From Candidatus Kuenenia stuttgartensis (GTDB lineage: Bacteria > Planctomycetota > Planctomycetia > Planctomycetales > Planctomycetaceae): a stretch of DNA of 43,762 nucleotides. The translations under genes and the position numbers were made by a program. Below are positions 9,356 through 18,513 of the stretch, one piece after another; within the stretch, counting starts at the first letter, position 1; every line of letters starts with the position of its first letter. Below the pieces are notes generated by a model. It was not told where the DNA came from. It ran no database searches and worked only from the letters and a program-made list of their open reading frames with translations. The stretch lies in the NCBI GenBank assembly GCA_945861975.1, contig CAMAXD010000011.1, forward strand, positions 1 through 43,762. The letters are read 5' to 3'.

Positions 9356-9381
9356 GGGCTCCCATCAGGCAATGAGAGCCC
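9356..9381. terminator. Hairpin between convergent genes
   Basis: GGGCTC (9356-9361) pairs with GAGCCC (9376-9381), and outer GAG/CTC can extend it with small bulges. It lies in the 58-nt gap between two convergent genes. The T-run (TTTTTT, 9345-9351 area) precedes the stem rather than following it, so it is not a standard intrinsic terminator. Confidence 0.35.
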
Positions 9382-9399
9382 GCCTCGGCGTTCAATGGA

Positions 9400-10743
9400 C
9401 TACTCTTTTGACCTTATGCAGTAGATCGATTCGAGACCTCGAAAGTAGATCGCGCCATCGGCAACGGCTGGTGTCGCCCAGAACGTATCAGGCAGTTGTC
9501 CGGAGCCGACAACTTCAAATGTCGGGCCTTCAGCAACCAGACACGCAGCGCCTTTCTCGTCGAGAAGCAGAAGCTTGTTCCCGATCAACAGCGGGCTGGC
9601 GGCAACGAGGTCCAGTCCGGGCAGACGCTGCTGATAAAGTCGTTCACCCGTTTCCGCGCTAAAGCACTTCAGGATATTGCTTTCCAAAGTGTAGACGAAT
9701 TTTCCAGAGGACACCGAGGATGCCATTCCGGGGCCTTGTCGTTCCTGCAGCCATTGGCAGGTCGCGAATTGAGCATTCTTCTTTTCTGGGGACAGCTCTC
9801 CGCTGCCGCCCGGTTGAATGGCGAACAACGGGCCCTTCGAGAAGGGATCGCTTCCTCCAAAGTACAGTCGGTTTTCATCCGCACAGGGAGTATTGGCTGT
9901 GGAGGCTTTGACGTTCTTCACTGTCCAGAGTGATTCGCCCGTTTCTGGATTGAGACTGTCGATCTGTTCGCCGCCGGAGACGATCAGTTCTATGCGTTGA
10001 GAGTTTGACCAGAGCAGGGGAGTGCTCCAGGAAGTTCCCTTGTCCGTGCGAGTCACCTTCCATTTCTCGTCTCCGGTTTGCGTGTCGAAGCAGAAGGTCG
10101 TGGCGTTGTCTTCATTAAAGTTCTGGGCGAAGACCTTGCCTTCATGGAGAGCCAAAGAACTGCCGGTTCCAAAGCTGTTCGATGTCTTGAACGTGCCGAT
10201 TTCCTTTGTCCAGCGAAGTTTTCCGGTGTGATCTAAGGCAGCGACCACTCCGGGAGCGCCGAACGAAACATAGATGCCGTTTTCGTCAGCCACCGGAGAT
10301 TCAGTGGCCCACGAATTAGAAGGATGAATCGGGAACTTTGGTTTGCCGGAAATAATGGTCTGTTCCCAAAGGGTGCTGCCATCTTTGGTGCTCAGGCAGA
10401 ACAGTTTCCAGTCGATCGGAACATCAGGTGCCTTGGCAAACAACGACACCCCCATGCTCTGGGGCGACTTGACTCCATCAGCAAAGTTTGAAGGTCGCAG
10501 ATCCTTTTCCGCGATGGCTCCGGTCACATAGATGCGATCCTCCCAGATGATTGGTTGCGACCAGCCGGCTCCGGGATTGGTGACTTTCCATCCCAGATTC
10601 TGCTCGGCCGACCACATTTCCGGGATTGGCTGATCAGCCACAATGCCGGTCCCGTTGCTGCCCCGGAATTGCGAGAACTCCCCGGCCACACAGTGGTCAA
10701 AGGCGATCGTGAGTGTGAAGACAATCGCGAGAATACGAAACAT
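9400..10743 (-). CDS. Secreted PQQ-like beta-propeller protein
   Basis: 447 residues with a signal peptide (MFRILAIVFTLTIAFDHCVAG), followed by FSQFRGSNGTGI, the usual opening of planctomycete PQQ-like repeat proteins. Several propeller blades with the W-x-T/G pattern can be seen (for example DGSTLWEQTI, TGKLRWTKEI, TGDEKWKVTR, TGESLWTVKN). The fold resembles BamB and quinoprotein dehydrogenases, but the protein has no heme motif and no visible PQQ catalytic residues. It is more likely a periplasmic scaffold or binding protein than an enzyme. Divergent from the alcohol dehydrogenase gene across 185 nt. Confidence 0.87.
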   Translation of the reverse strand: MFRILAIVFTLTIAFDHCVAGEFSQFRGSNGTGIVADQPIPEMWSAEQNLGWKVTNPGAGWSQPIIWEDRIYVTGAIAEKDLRPSNFADGVKSPQSMGVSLFAKAPDVPIDWKLFCLSTKDGSTLWEQTIISGKPKFPIHPSNSWATESPVADENGIYVSFGAPGVVAALDHTGKLRWTKEIGTFKTSNSFGTGSSLALHEGKVFAQNFNEDNATTFCFDTQTGDEKWKVTRTDKGTSWSTPLLWSNSQRIELIVSGGEQIDSLNPETGESLWTVKNVKASTANTPCADENRLYFGGSDPFSKGPLFAIQPGGSGELSPEKKNAQFATCQWLQERQGPGMASSVSSGKFVYTLESNILKCFSAETGERLYQQRLPGLDLVAASPLLIGNKLLLLDEKGAACLVAEGPTFEVVGSGQLPDTFWATPAVADGAIYFRGLESIYCIRSKE

Positions 10744-10928
10744 GCCTGAGCCTGTTGTGAGGAATGGATGTGGTTATGATCACTGCTTGTGCGACGCCGG
10801 AGCCGTTCGCGGGTTGCCGCAGTTTTGGCGCAGCCGCTCGCGGTAGTTTTAGTCTCTTCATGACTTTTGGCCATGCCGGATGAGGGCACTTAAGGCCTCC
10901 GATTCATTTTGACGCCGAAAGAGTTCTG

Positions 10929-12134
10929 ATGCGAAGTGTTTGGCAGTTTCATACGTCGAGCCAACTTGTGTTTGGATGGGGTGCTGCCGGGCAACTTCCG
11001 GGCCTCATTCAGCGACGCGGTTATCGGCGCATACTGATGGTCACAGATCGAGTGCTCGCGGCGAACGGAATTGTCGACAGGATCCGCATCCCTCTCGTCA
11101 ACGCGGGCCTTGATGTTCATGTGTTTGATGGTGGCGAACCAGAACCATCGGTCGATAGTGCGATACGAACCCTGGAGGATGCTCGCCGCTACAAGCCCGA
11201 CGCGATTGTGGGGCTGGGAGGTGGGAGCAACATGGATCTGGCAAAAGTCACCGCAGCCGCTTATTCTCACGAGGGAACTCCGAGCGACTATTTCGGTTGG
11301 GATCGAGTTCCCGGTCCTGTGACTCCGCTCATTTGTGTACCGACAACATCGGGGACAGGCAGCGAGGTTTCTCATGCGGCGGTGCTGACCGATACGCAAA
11401 ACGCTATTAAGGTGAGTACTCTCAGCAATTACCTGCGTCCAGCGATTGCTCTCGTTGATCCTGAACTGACTGTGTCTTGCCCGGCAAAAGTGACGGCTGA
11501 CAGTGGAATCGACGCGTTGACTCATGCAATTGAGGCCTGCACGGCCGTTGATTTTCAACAAATGCCGTTGAAGGAAAACGAAACTGCGGCTTATGAGGGG
11601 CGGAATCCTCTGGGCGAATGCCTTGCCGAAAAAGCGATTTCACTGATTGGACGACATCTTGAAACGGCGGTGCGTGAACCTCGTAATCGTGAGGCTCGGG
11701 AAGGAATGAGTCTTGCGGCTACGTTGGCCGGCATGGCGTTCTCAAACTGCGCCGTAGCGGTGGTGCATGCTTTGGAGTATCCGATGGGCGGTGAGCTTCA
11801 TGTTTCACACGGTGCCGGAAATGGTTTGTTGCTTCCATTCGTAATGCGATTCAATTTGCCGGAACGCGTCTCGACATTTGCTCGGATTGCGACTTTGTTG
11901 GGTGAAGACACGGCCGGCCAGAGTGACGCAGTTGCTGCGGAGCTTGCGATATCCGCAGTGGAGAAGTTAAAACGAGCTGTCGGGATTCCTGAGCGAATTC
12001 GTGACATCGGGGGTCAAGAAGAGCAGTTGCCACGGTTTGCGGCGAAGGCGTTTGCGATCAAGCGGCTGATGATGGTCAACCCTCGTCAGCCCAGTGAGGC
12101 GGACCTTCTGGAGATTCTTCGAGCGGCGTATTGA
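10929..12134 (+). CDS. Iron-containing alcohol dehydrogenase family protein
   Basis: 401 residues, the usual length of group III Fe-dependent alcohol dehydrogenases. NAD(P)-binding GLGGGSNMDLAK is at about 95-106, followed by PTTSGTGSEVS (138-148), which binds the nicotinamide side. Metal ligands are all visible: D195 and H199 in DALTHAIEA, H280 in VVHALEYPMGG, and H294 in HVSHGAGNGL. A cytoplasmic oxidoreductase acting on an alcohol/aldehyde pair; the substrate is not determinable. Appears to stand alone. Confidence 0.93.
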   Translation: MRSVWQFHTSSQLVFGWGAAGQLPGLIQRRGYRRILMVTDRVLAANGIVDRIRIPLVNAGLDVHVFDGGEPEPSVDSAIRTLEDARRYKPDAIVGLGGGSNMDLAKVTAAAYSHEGTPSDYFGWDRVPGPVTPLICVPTTSGTGSEVSHAAVLTDTQNAIKVSTLSNYLRPAIALVDPELTVSCPAKVTADSGIDALTHAIEACTAVDFQQMPLKENETAAYEGRNPLGECLAEKAISLIGRHLETAVREPRNREAREGMSLAATLAGMAFSNCAVAVVHALEYPMGGELHVSHGAGNGLLLPFVMRFNLPERVSTFARIATLLGEDTAGQSDAVAAELAISAVEKLKRAVGIPERIRDIGGQEEQLPRFAAKAFAIKRLMMVNPRQPSEADLLEILRAAY

Positions 12135-12619
12135 TGGGGGCAAAGAGTGGACCTCGGCGCGCAGGCGAAAATGCAACAAAAACCACTTAATTGGCGGCGG
12201 TTCTTGGTGTCGTTCAGCGTGACCCTCATGGGAACTGGCGTGCAGAATGGTCGCGATCGAAGTTCTCAGACGTTTCGTGTCTGTTACTCAAATCGTCTCA
12301 TTCAACCGAAGGCGCAAAGCCCGCTCTTCCCAAGCGAAAGGATTTGGCCTGAGATCTAATATCGGACTCGTGCGAGGATTCAATCCGTTTGCAGTCAAAC
12401 GCAGCGTCTTCTCTGAACCATCCGGGTCTAATCTCAGTTGTTTCTGAGACCGCCGAAGTCATAATCCCCGGCTCTGTTCGGCTCAGGGGCAGAACTTGAG
12501 TGTTTCGGATGAAGCCGGGTGAACGCGAATGCGTTTGCTGTGTCGCCTCGAAACTCCTTCGTTTTCAGTGTTTCGGGCTCTCCTTTTGTAGTTGCCCAGC
12601 TTTTTACGGTGACCCGATC
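12135..12619. other. Long non-coding stretch before the EF-G gene
   Basis: 485 nt without a supported gene. Overlapping short frames on both strands lack family matches, and the frame running into the EF-G gene from 12500 encodes a Cys-rich segment with no conservation to EF-G. The region presumably carries the promoter and leader for EF-G, but I find no clear -35/-10 pair and no tRNA. Confidence 0.45.
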
Positions 12620-14701
12620 ATGGCTCGTTCGATAGAGACAATTCGAAATATTGGCATCATCGCACACATTGATGCCGGCAAGACCACAACTACCGAACGC
12701 ATCCTTTACTACACGGGTGCGTCCCATCGGATGGGAAATGTTGATGATGGCACGACGACAACGGACTTTGATCCGGAAGAGGCTCAGCGCGGAATCACGA
12801 TTTATTCTGCGGCTGTTACCTGTCAGTGGAAGGGTTGCACGATCAACATTATTGACACGCCCGGACACGTTGACTTCACGGCGGAAGTTGAACGCAGCCT
12901 TCGAGTTCTGGACGGAGCGGTGGTCATTTTCAGTGCTGTTGAGGGGGTCGAAGCTCAAAGTGAGACGGTTTGGCGGCAGGCCAACAAGTACAAGGTTCCT
13001 CGAATTTGCATGATCAACAAGATGGACCGCATCGGTGCGGGATTCCACCGCGTTCTGGAGCAGATTCGCGACCGACTGAACGCAAAGCCAGTCCCACTCC
13101 AGATTCCGATTGGATCAGGCCAATCGACTAATTCGGACGGATTCTGCGGTGTGATTGATCTTCTGAAGATGAAGGCGATCTACTGGGATTCAGAGTCAAA
13201 AGGCCAGGTTTTTCGGGAGGAACCGATTCCTGATCAGTACCGCGATGATGCAGAACTGTGGAGAACAGAGTTATTCGATGTGCTCTCCGCGATCGATGAT
13301 GACATCATGATGGTCTGCATGGAGGGCCAGGAAGTCCCAACTGAGTTGGCAGTCTCTGCGATTCGGAAGGCGACATTAAGTGGCGCGATCCAGCCCGTAT
13401 TCTGCGGTGCATCGCTGGATTATATTGGGGTTCAGCCCGTCCTCGATGCTGTCAACAACTTCCTTCCGAGTCCTCTCGATCGTCCGCCCGTGGAAGGGAT
13501 AATCCCTTCCGGAAAACAAGAAGGGCAAACTACGGTCCGGAAAGCGGCCGTCAAGGACCCGGTGTGTGCTCTGATTTTCAAGGTGCAGGCCGAGCCCCAT
13601 GGAGACTTGTTTTTTGCTCGAGTCTACTCCGGGGTACTCACCGGGAATTCAAAGCTGCTGAATCCACGACTTGGCAAGAAGGAGATGGTCACCCAGTTGT
13701 GGCACATCCAGTCAGATTCGCGGGAAAAAGTCGAAAGCGTGGAAGCTGGAGACATTTGCGGGATCATTGGCCCGAAAGATTCGTCCACCGGAGACACTCT
13801 TTGCGACGCCAGTTCTCCGGTTGCACTTGAGTCCATTGTTTTCCCGGAAACGGTGATCTCGATGGCGATCGAACCTGAGTCCAGCAATGACCGCAAAAAG
13901 CTCGACGACACGTTAAAGCGACTTGAACGACAGGATCCTACGTTTCGAGTGAAATCGAACCCAGAGACAGGCCAGACGATCATCAGTGGGATGGGCGAAT
14001 TACATCTGGAAGTGATTCGGCACCGGATGGAGCGGGATTTCAAACTGAAAGTCAAATTTCACAAGCCGCGAGTCAGCTATCGTGAGAAGCTGGTCGGTGA
14101 AGTCACGGTCAATGTGGACTTCTCCCGGCAAATGCCATCGGGAACGATCGGATTCGGAATCACCTTGCTGGCACAGGAGGTCCCCGAATCCACGATCAAT
14201 GTCAGCGTTGGCCATCGGTTGCCCCCAGAGGCATTGCCAAAGCAGCTGTTGCTGATTCTGCTTGAAGCGATAAAAAATCAGGCGGACGGGGGCGGCATTT
14301 ATGGAAATCCGTTGATGGGACTTTGCCTGACAATCACTGCAGTGAGCTACCGTGAGGGAGAAACAAACGAAGTCGCAATCCAGACGGCAGCCAGTGAGGC
14401 CTTTAATAAAGTGCTCAGGGAAGGTAGCATGGCGATTCTCGAGCCGATCATGTCAGTCGAGGTGGTGACTCCGGAAGATTTCCTCGGAAATGTTCAGTCG
14501 GACCTGAATTCCCGGAGAGCGGTCATTATCAATTCCGACAGACGGGGTGAGCTGTGTGTCCTTCATTGCGAAGTCCCGCTGGTTGAAATGTTCGGATACT
14601 CAAATCAGATTCGTAGCCTTTCTCAAGGTCGAGCATCGTACTCGATGGAGCCTTGTCGCTATGAAATTGCTCCTCCGAACGTGGTTGAACAAATGATGTA
14701 G
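12620..14701 (+). CDS. fusA: Elongation factor G, divergent (EF-G2/spdEFG-like) subfamily
   Basis: 693 residues from ATG 12620, where conservation begins ([20 protein letters not shown]). The GTPase motifs are intact: G1 AHIDAGKTT (15-23), DTPGH (79-83), NKMD (133-136). All five EF-G domains are recognisable, ending with [14 protein letters not shown] and [21 protein letters not shown]. The switch I segment [20 protein letters not shown] and the loss of SGGRGQYG in domain IV (replaced at about residues 491-512) resemble mitochondrial EF-G2 and spirochaete/planctomycete EF-G types more than classical EF-G. Family role: ribosome translocation, or ribosome recycling with RRF in EF-G2 types. Placed directly before the S10 cluster. 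Confidence 0.93.
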   Translation: MARSIETIRNIGIIAHIDAGKTTTTERILYYTGASHRMGNVDDGTTTTDFDPEEAQRGITIYSAAVTCQWKGCTINIIDTPGHVDFTAEVERSLRVLDGAVVIFSAVEGVEAQSETVWRQANKYKVPRICMINKMDRIGAGFHRVLEQIRDRLNAKPVPLQIPIGSGQSTNSDGFCGVIDLLKMKAIYWDSESKGQVFREEPIPDQYRDDAELWRTELFDVLSAIDDDIMMVCMEGQEVPTELAVSAIRKATLSGAIQPVFCGASLDYIGVQPVLDAVNNFLPSPLDRPPVEGIIPSGKQEGQTTVRKAAVKDPVCALIFKVQAEPHGDLFFARVYSGVLTGNSKLLNPRLGKKEMVTQLWHIQSDSREKVESVEAGDICGIIGPKDSSTGDTLCDASSPVALESIVFPETVISMAIEPESSNDRKKLDDTLKRLERQDPTFRVKSNPETGQTIISGMGELHLEVIRHRMERDFKLKVKFHKPRVSYREKLVGEVTVNVDFSRQMPSGTIGFGITLLAQEVPESTINVSVGHRLPPEALPKQLLLILLEAIKNQADGGGIYGNPLMGLCLTITAVSYREGETNEVAIQTAASEAFNKVLREGSMAILEPIMSVEVVTPEDFLGNVQSDLNSRRAVIINSDRRGELCVLHCEVPLVEMFGYSNQIRSLSQGRASYSMEPCRYEIAPPNVVEQMM

Positions 14702-14754
14702 CTGAAGTTTGACGGCACTTCTGTCGAAGATATGGATTTCTCGGGCGTCGTTGG

Positions 14755-14783
14755 TTGACATAAACTGCGATCAGCTCTAGAAT
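14755..14783 (+). promoter_or_regulatory. Sigma70-type promoter of the S10 cluster
   Basis: TTGACA (14755-14760), exactly 17 nt, then TAGAAT (14778-14783): a perfect -35 and a -10 with one mismatch. Transcription would start near 14790 and leave a leader of about 60 nt before the S10 gene, in which CCCCG-TTTTT-CGGG can form a short hairpin. This is the clearest promoter in the window. Confidence 0.8.
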
Positions 14784-14851
14784 CCCCGATTCCCCGTTTT
14801 TCGGGTTGTTAGTTTCGTTTTGCGTAACCTGTTTGCTGAAGGTGGTTTACG

Positions 14852-15181
14852 GTGGCTCGTGCTGGCGAAGAATGTATCCGGATTCGGATGGAAGCGTATG
14901 ACCACTCCGTGCTGGATCAGTCCGCAGCGGAAATCGTAGACACTGCGAAGCGTACCGGAGCGATTGTTCACGGTCCGGTTCCTTTGCCGACGAGGATCGA
15001 GCGGTATACGGTCCTTCGAAGTCCTCATATTGACAAAAAGTCGCGTGAGCAGTTCGAGATTCGGACTCATAAGCGGCTGATCGACATCATTCAGCCGACT
15101 GGCAAGACGGTAGATGCTCTGAATAAGCTCTCGTTGCCAGCTGGGGTTGATATTAAGATCAAGGCTACGGCAACTGCTTGA
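14852..15181 (+). CDS. rpsJ: 30S ribosomal protein S10
   Basis: 109 residues. GTG start with GAAGGTGGT upstream. Core blocks [34 protein letters not shown] and [16 protein letters not shown] are typical of S10. It forms part of the 30S head and, in bacteria studied, also the NusB-S10 antitermination complex. First gene of the ribosomal cluster, directly behind its promoter. Confidence 0.98.
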   Translation: MARAGEECIRIRMEAYDHSVLDQSAAEIVDTAKRTGAIVHGPVPLPTRIERYTVLRSPHIDKKSREQFEIRTHKRLIDIIQPTGKTVDALNKLSLPAGVDIKIKATATA

Positions 15182-15268
15182 GTTTGATCTGTCGCGTTGG
15201 GTGTCGTCTAATCACGGCGGGCAGTTTCTGTTCGCGTTTTTCAATTTTCTGCGCGCGGGTGCGGAGCT

Positions 15269-15955
15269 ATGTCTGTCGGGTTGCTTGGTCGAAAAATTGG
15301 AATGACTCAGGTCTATGACGCTGATGGCGCCATTGTCCCTGTTACGGTCATTGAGGCGGGCCCTTGCGTTGTGTTGCAGGTCCGCTCAAAAGAAAAAGAC
15401 GGCTACGATGCTGTTCAGGTTGGTTATGATGACCGGCCTCGAGGGAAGGCGTCTCGTGCGCAGCGTGGTCATGTGGCTGCGTTGGGTGGGCGACGTCAGC
15501 AGTCTGGTGCTGCGGCGGTTGCAAAGGCTGAGTGCGAGCCGAAACGTTTCATTAGAGAATTTCGGTGTGCCGATTCTTCTCATGGGCTTCAGGTTGGTCA
15601 GGTTCTGGGCCCTGCATCGCTCGAGGGTGTGAAGTTTTTGGATGTGATCGGGACGACTCGGGGTCATGGGTTTACTGGGGTTATGGTTCGACATAATTTC
15701 GGTGGACTTGGTGCGAGTCATGGTGTGAAGCGAGTTCATCGCTCTGGTGGTTCAATTGGTCAAAGCGCGGACCCGAGTCGAGTGTTCCCTGGAACAAAGA
15801 TGGCTGGTCAGTACGGCAATGAGCGTGTGACCGTGAAAAATCTGCGTCTGGTTCGTGTTGACAATGATTCGAACGTTCTGTTGGTTCGCGGTGCAGTGCC
15901 GGGTCCTAACGGTGGTTACGTTGTCGTTCGTCGTTCCGCTAAGAATCGTTCTTGA
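15269..15955 (+). CDS. rplC: 50S ribosomal protein L3
   Basis: 228 residues, slightly longer than E. coli L3. The start SVGLLGRKIGMTQVYDADG and the peptidyl-transferase-proximal loop GHGFTGVMVRHNFGG...VFPGTKMAGQYG are diagnostic. An assembly-initiator protein of the large subunit. The stop TGA overlaps an ATG, but the L4 start is set a little downstream. Confidence 0.98.
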   Translation: MSVGLLGRKIGMTQVYDADGAIVPVTVIEAGPCVVLQVRSKEKDGYDAVQVGYDDRPRGKASRAQRGHVAALGGRRQQSGAAAVAKAECEPKRFIREFRCADSSHGLQVGQVLGPASLEGVKFLDVIGTTRGHGFTGVMVRHNFGGLGASHGVKRVHRSGGSIGQSADPSRVFPGTKMAGQYGNERVTVKNLRLVRVDNDSNVLLVRGAVPGPNGGYVVVRRSAKNRS

Positions 15956-15972
15956 TGCTTGTTGGTGGTAAC

Positions 15973-16599
15973 ATGATTTCGGTTCCTGTTAAAGATATGT
16001 TGGGTGCAGACTGCGGTACGTTTGCGTTTGAGCCGTCGGAGATTTCCGACGTGATCTGCAAACAGTTGTTGCATGACGCTGTCATTATGTATCGAGCTAA
16101 CTGTAGAGTTGGTACGGTGCAGACTAAGTCTCGCGGGATGGTTGCGGGTAGTACCCGTAAGTTATTCAAGCAAAAGGGTACAGGTCGTGCTCGAGCTGGT
16201 GGGATACGTACCCCGGTTCGACGCGGTGGTGGGCATGCGTTCGGTAAGAAGCCGCGTGACTACTATTATCGGCTGCCAAAAAAGGCAGTACAGAAGGCGA
16301 CCAGAATGGCGCTTCTGAGTAAGTTTCAGGATTCACAGGCTGTGGTGTTGCAGGGGTGGGATTGCGTTTCCCCTAAAACTAAGGTTGTCGCTGGATTTCT
16401 GAAGGCTGTCGGTCTGCAGGGGAAGAGTGTTCTTCTTGCGACTGAAGGCGTTAATCAGAATGTTTGGCGATCAGCTCGGAATATTGATGGTGTGCAGGTG
16501 CTGCCCGGCAGCGACTTGAATGCCTACACTTTGCTGCGTCAGCGGCATCTGGTGATTACGGTTGGTGAAATGAATCGGATTCTTGGTCGTCAGGCCTGA
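15973..16599 (+). CDS. rplD: 50S ribosomal protein L4
   Basis: 208 residues from ATG 15973, preceded by GGTGGTAAC and giving the usual L4 opening (MISVPVKDMLGADCG). An overlapping ATG at 15955 would add six residues. The exit-tunnel extension QKGTGRARAGGIRTPVRRGG and the following KKPRDYYYRLPKK are intact. L4 lines the peptide tunnel; in E. coli it also represses its own operon, but I cannot show that here. Confidence 0.97.
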   Translation: MISVPVKDMLGADCGTFAFEPSEISDVICKQLLHDAVIMYRANCRVGTVQTKSRGMVAGSTRKLFKQKGTGRARAGGIRTPVRRGGGHAFGKKPRDYYYRLPKKAVQKATRMALLSKFQDSQAVVLQGWDCVSPKTKVVAGFLKAVGLQGKSVLLATEGVNQNVWRSARNIDGVQVLPGSDLNAYTLLRQRHLVITVGEMNRILGRQA

Positions 16600-16625
16600 T
16601 TTGAGATATTGGGGTCGGTGTAGTA

Positions 16626-16934
16626 ATGGCTTCTTCTTTTTCGACCGGTATTGTTCTTGAGGCTCATCAGGTGATCCGACGTCCGTTAGTAACGGAGAAG
16701 GGTACACACTTGTCTGAGAAACAGAACGCCTACTCATTCGAGGTTCATCCTCTGGCGACAAAATCGGACATCAAAGCAGCTGTTCAGCAGTTGTGGGATG
16801 TCAGGGTTGTTGCTGTGCGGACCCAGACTCGGCTTGGAAAACCTCGCCGGCATAAAATGGTAGTCGGGTTGACTCGTTCGTGGAAGAAAGCCATCGTGAA
16901 GCTTCACGATGAGGATCGAATTGCGTTCTTCTAG
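16626..16934 (+). CDS. rplW: 50S ribosomal protein L23
   Basis: 102 residues. IRRPLVTEKGTHLSEKQNAY and FEVHPLATKSDIKAAVQQLW are the family signature, and GKPRRHKMVVGLTRSWKKAIV completes the fold. L23 sits at the tunnel exit and is the docking site for trigger factor and SRP. A ~12-residue N-terminal tail precedes the conserved core. Confidence 0.97.
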   Translation: MASSFSTGIVLEAHQVIRRPLVTEKGTHLSEKQNAYSFEVHPLATKSDIKAAVQQLWDVRVVAVRTQTRLGKPRRHKMVVGLTRSWKKAIVKLHDEDRIAFF

Positions 16935-16985
16935 GATTAGGCGTCGTCGCTGAAGATTCTTGTCGTGCGGATGTGAGCTGTAATC

Positions 16986-17840
16986 ATGGGGATTCGATTT
17001 TACAAGCCGGTGACTCCTGGTCGTCGTGGTGCGTCTGTTAGTGATTTCGCTGAAATCACTGACAGGAAGAAGCGCCCGGAGAAGGAGTTGACTTCCCGCT
17101 TTAAGAAAAAGGGCGGTAGGAATAATCAGGGCAAGATCACTGCGTTGCATCGCGGTGGCGGTCATAAGCGACTGTATAGGCAGATCGACTTTCGTCGTGA
17201 CAAAGACGGCATAGTTGGTACTGTCACACACATCGAGTACGACCCGAATCGCTCAAGCCGAATCGCGTTGGTCGAATACGCCGACGGCGAGAAGCGGTAC
17301 ATCCTCGCCCCTGAGGGGTTGAAGGCTGGAAACAAGGTTGAGAGCGGAACTCAACTTGAGCCAAACGTTGGGAATTGCATGCCATTGGGTGTGATCCCAG
17401 CGGGTACCATGATTCATAATATTGAGATGCAGCCAGGCCGCGGTGGCCAGCTGTGTCGAAGTGCTGGGGTAGCCGCTACACTGAATGCCCGCGAGGGTCG
17501 CTGGGCTCAGGTAACTTTGCCTAGCGGTGAAGTACGGCGTCTGCCAAGTAGCTGCCGAGCCACGATCGGTGTCTTGGGTAACTCCGAACACAGCAGTATC
17601 ACTATTGGTAAGGCGGGGCGCAATCGCTGGAAGGGTATCCGACCACGCGTCCGGGGTACTGCGATGAATCCTACTGCTCATCCGATGGGCGGTGGAGAAG
17701 GTCGAAATTCCGGAGGTCGGCATCCTTGCAGTCCAACCGGGAAGCTTGCGAAGGGTGGTCGTACTCGGAGCAAGAAGAAGGCTTCGTCAAAGGCAATCAT
17801 TCGCCGGCGTCGTTCAGTTCGTTACGGTCAGGTCAAGTAG
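16986..17840 (+). CDS. rplB: 50S ribosomal protein L2
   Basis: 284 residues. Diagnostic blocks are [14 protein letters not shown] at the start, [19 protein letters not shown], and a C-terminal [20 protein letters not shown]2 supports subunit joining and the peptidyl transferase centre. The conserved loop near the catalytic centre reads [12 protein letters not shown] instead of the E. coli NPVDHPHGGGEG: the His is kept (H232) but the Asp before it is Ala and the second His is Met. Confidence 0.98.
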   Translation: MGIRFYKPVTPGRRGASVSDFAEITDRKKRPEKELTSRFKKKGGRNNQGKITALHRGGGHKRLYRQIDFRRDKDGIVGTVTHIEYDPNRSSRIALVEYADGEKRYILAPEGLKAGNKVESGTQLEPNVGNCMPLGVIPAGTMIHNIEMQPGRGGQLCRSAGVAATLNAREGRWAQVTLPSGEVRRLPSSCRATIGVLGNSEHSSITIGKAGRNRWKGIRPRVRGTAMNPTAHPMGGGEGRNSGGRHPCSPTGKLAKGGRTRSKKKASSKAIIRRRRSVRYGQVK

Positions 17841-17866
17841 GCTTCGGATCTTGGAAGGGTGTTTGA

Positions 17867-18136
17867 ATGGGTCGCTCGCTGAAGAAGGGTCCTTATGTTG
17901 ACCCACGAGTGCTTGAGAAGGTTGAGAAGCTGAACGAGGCAGGGCGTAAGGAACCTGTTAAGACTTGGGCTCGACGTTGTACGATATCGCCTGAGTTTAT
18001 TGGTCACACATTTTTGGTACACAATGGTCGTGCACACATCAGCGTCTATGTGACTGAGGATATGGTCGGTCACAAGCTTGGTGAATTTTCATCAACGCGG
18101 ACGTTCCGAGGGCACGGTTCAAAGGGTAAGAAGTAG
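17867..18136 (+). CDS. rpsS: 30S ribosomal protein S19
   Basis: 89 residues. [11 protein letters not shown] at the start, [21 protein letters not shown] in the middle and [17 protein letters not shown] at the end match the family closely. Head protein of the small subunit near the A-site finger bridge. L22 starts 2 nt after its stop. Confidence 0.98.
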   Translation: MGRSLKKGPYVDPRVLEKVEKLNEAGRKEPVKTWARRCTISPEFIGHTFLVHNGRAHISVYVTEDMVGHKLGEFSSTRTFRGHGSKGKK

Positions 18137-18138
18137 TC

Positions 18139-18483
18139 ATGGCGTCTATACGTGCTGTCCACCGCTTTGCTCGTATTTCACCTACTAAGATTCGACCGTT
18201 TGCGGACATGATTCGCGGGATGTCGGCTGAGCAGGGATTGAATGCGCTGGCGTTTGAGCCTAACAGAGGTGCTCGGTTTATCGAGCGTGTTCTGAAGAGT
18301 GCAATTGCTAACGCGGAAGATCGAGGCGTTCGGAGTCCGGACCGTCTCAAAATCTCAGAGGCTCGCGTAGATGGTGGGCCAATGTTTAAGCGTGTTCATG
18401 CTAGAGCCCGAGGGATGGCGAATTTGATTCGGCGCCGGACGGCACACATTCACGTGGCTATCGACGCACCAGAGTTGAGCTAA
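18139..18483 (+). CDS. rplV: 50S ribosomal protein L22
   Basis: 114 residues. ISPTKIRPFADMIRGM, LKSAIANAED and the C-terminal hairpin region FKRVHARARGMANLIRRRTAHI are typical. Its long loop narrows the peptide exit tunnel. Follows S19 with a 2-nt gap, so translation is probably coupled. Confidence 0.97.
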   Translation: MASIRAVHRFARISPTKIRPFADMIRGMSAEQGLNALAFEPNRGARFIERVLKSAIANAEDRGVRSPDRLKISEARVDGGPMFKRVHARARGMANLIRRRTAHIHVAIDAPELS

Positions 18484-18513
18484 TCTTTTTGCAGTCAGGT
18501 CAGGATCACGGTT

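Noticed and set aside
12135-12619. tRNA or small RNA gene in the gap before EF-G
   Set aside because: I looked for a TPsiC-arm-like GTTCRANNC with a matching acceptor stem and found none.
12434-13048. 204-residue frame on the minus strand over the EF-G start
   Set aside because: It lies antisense to strongly conserved EF-G codons and has no family features; a shadow of the real gene.
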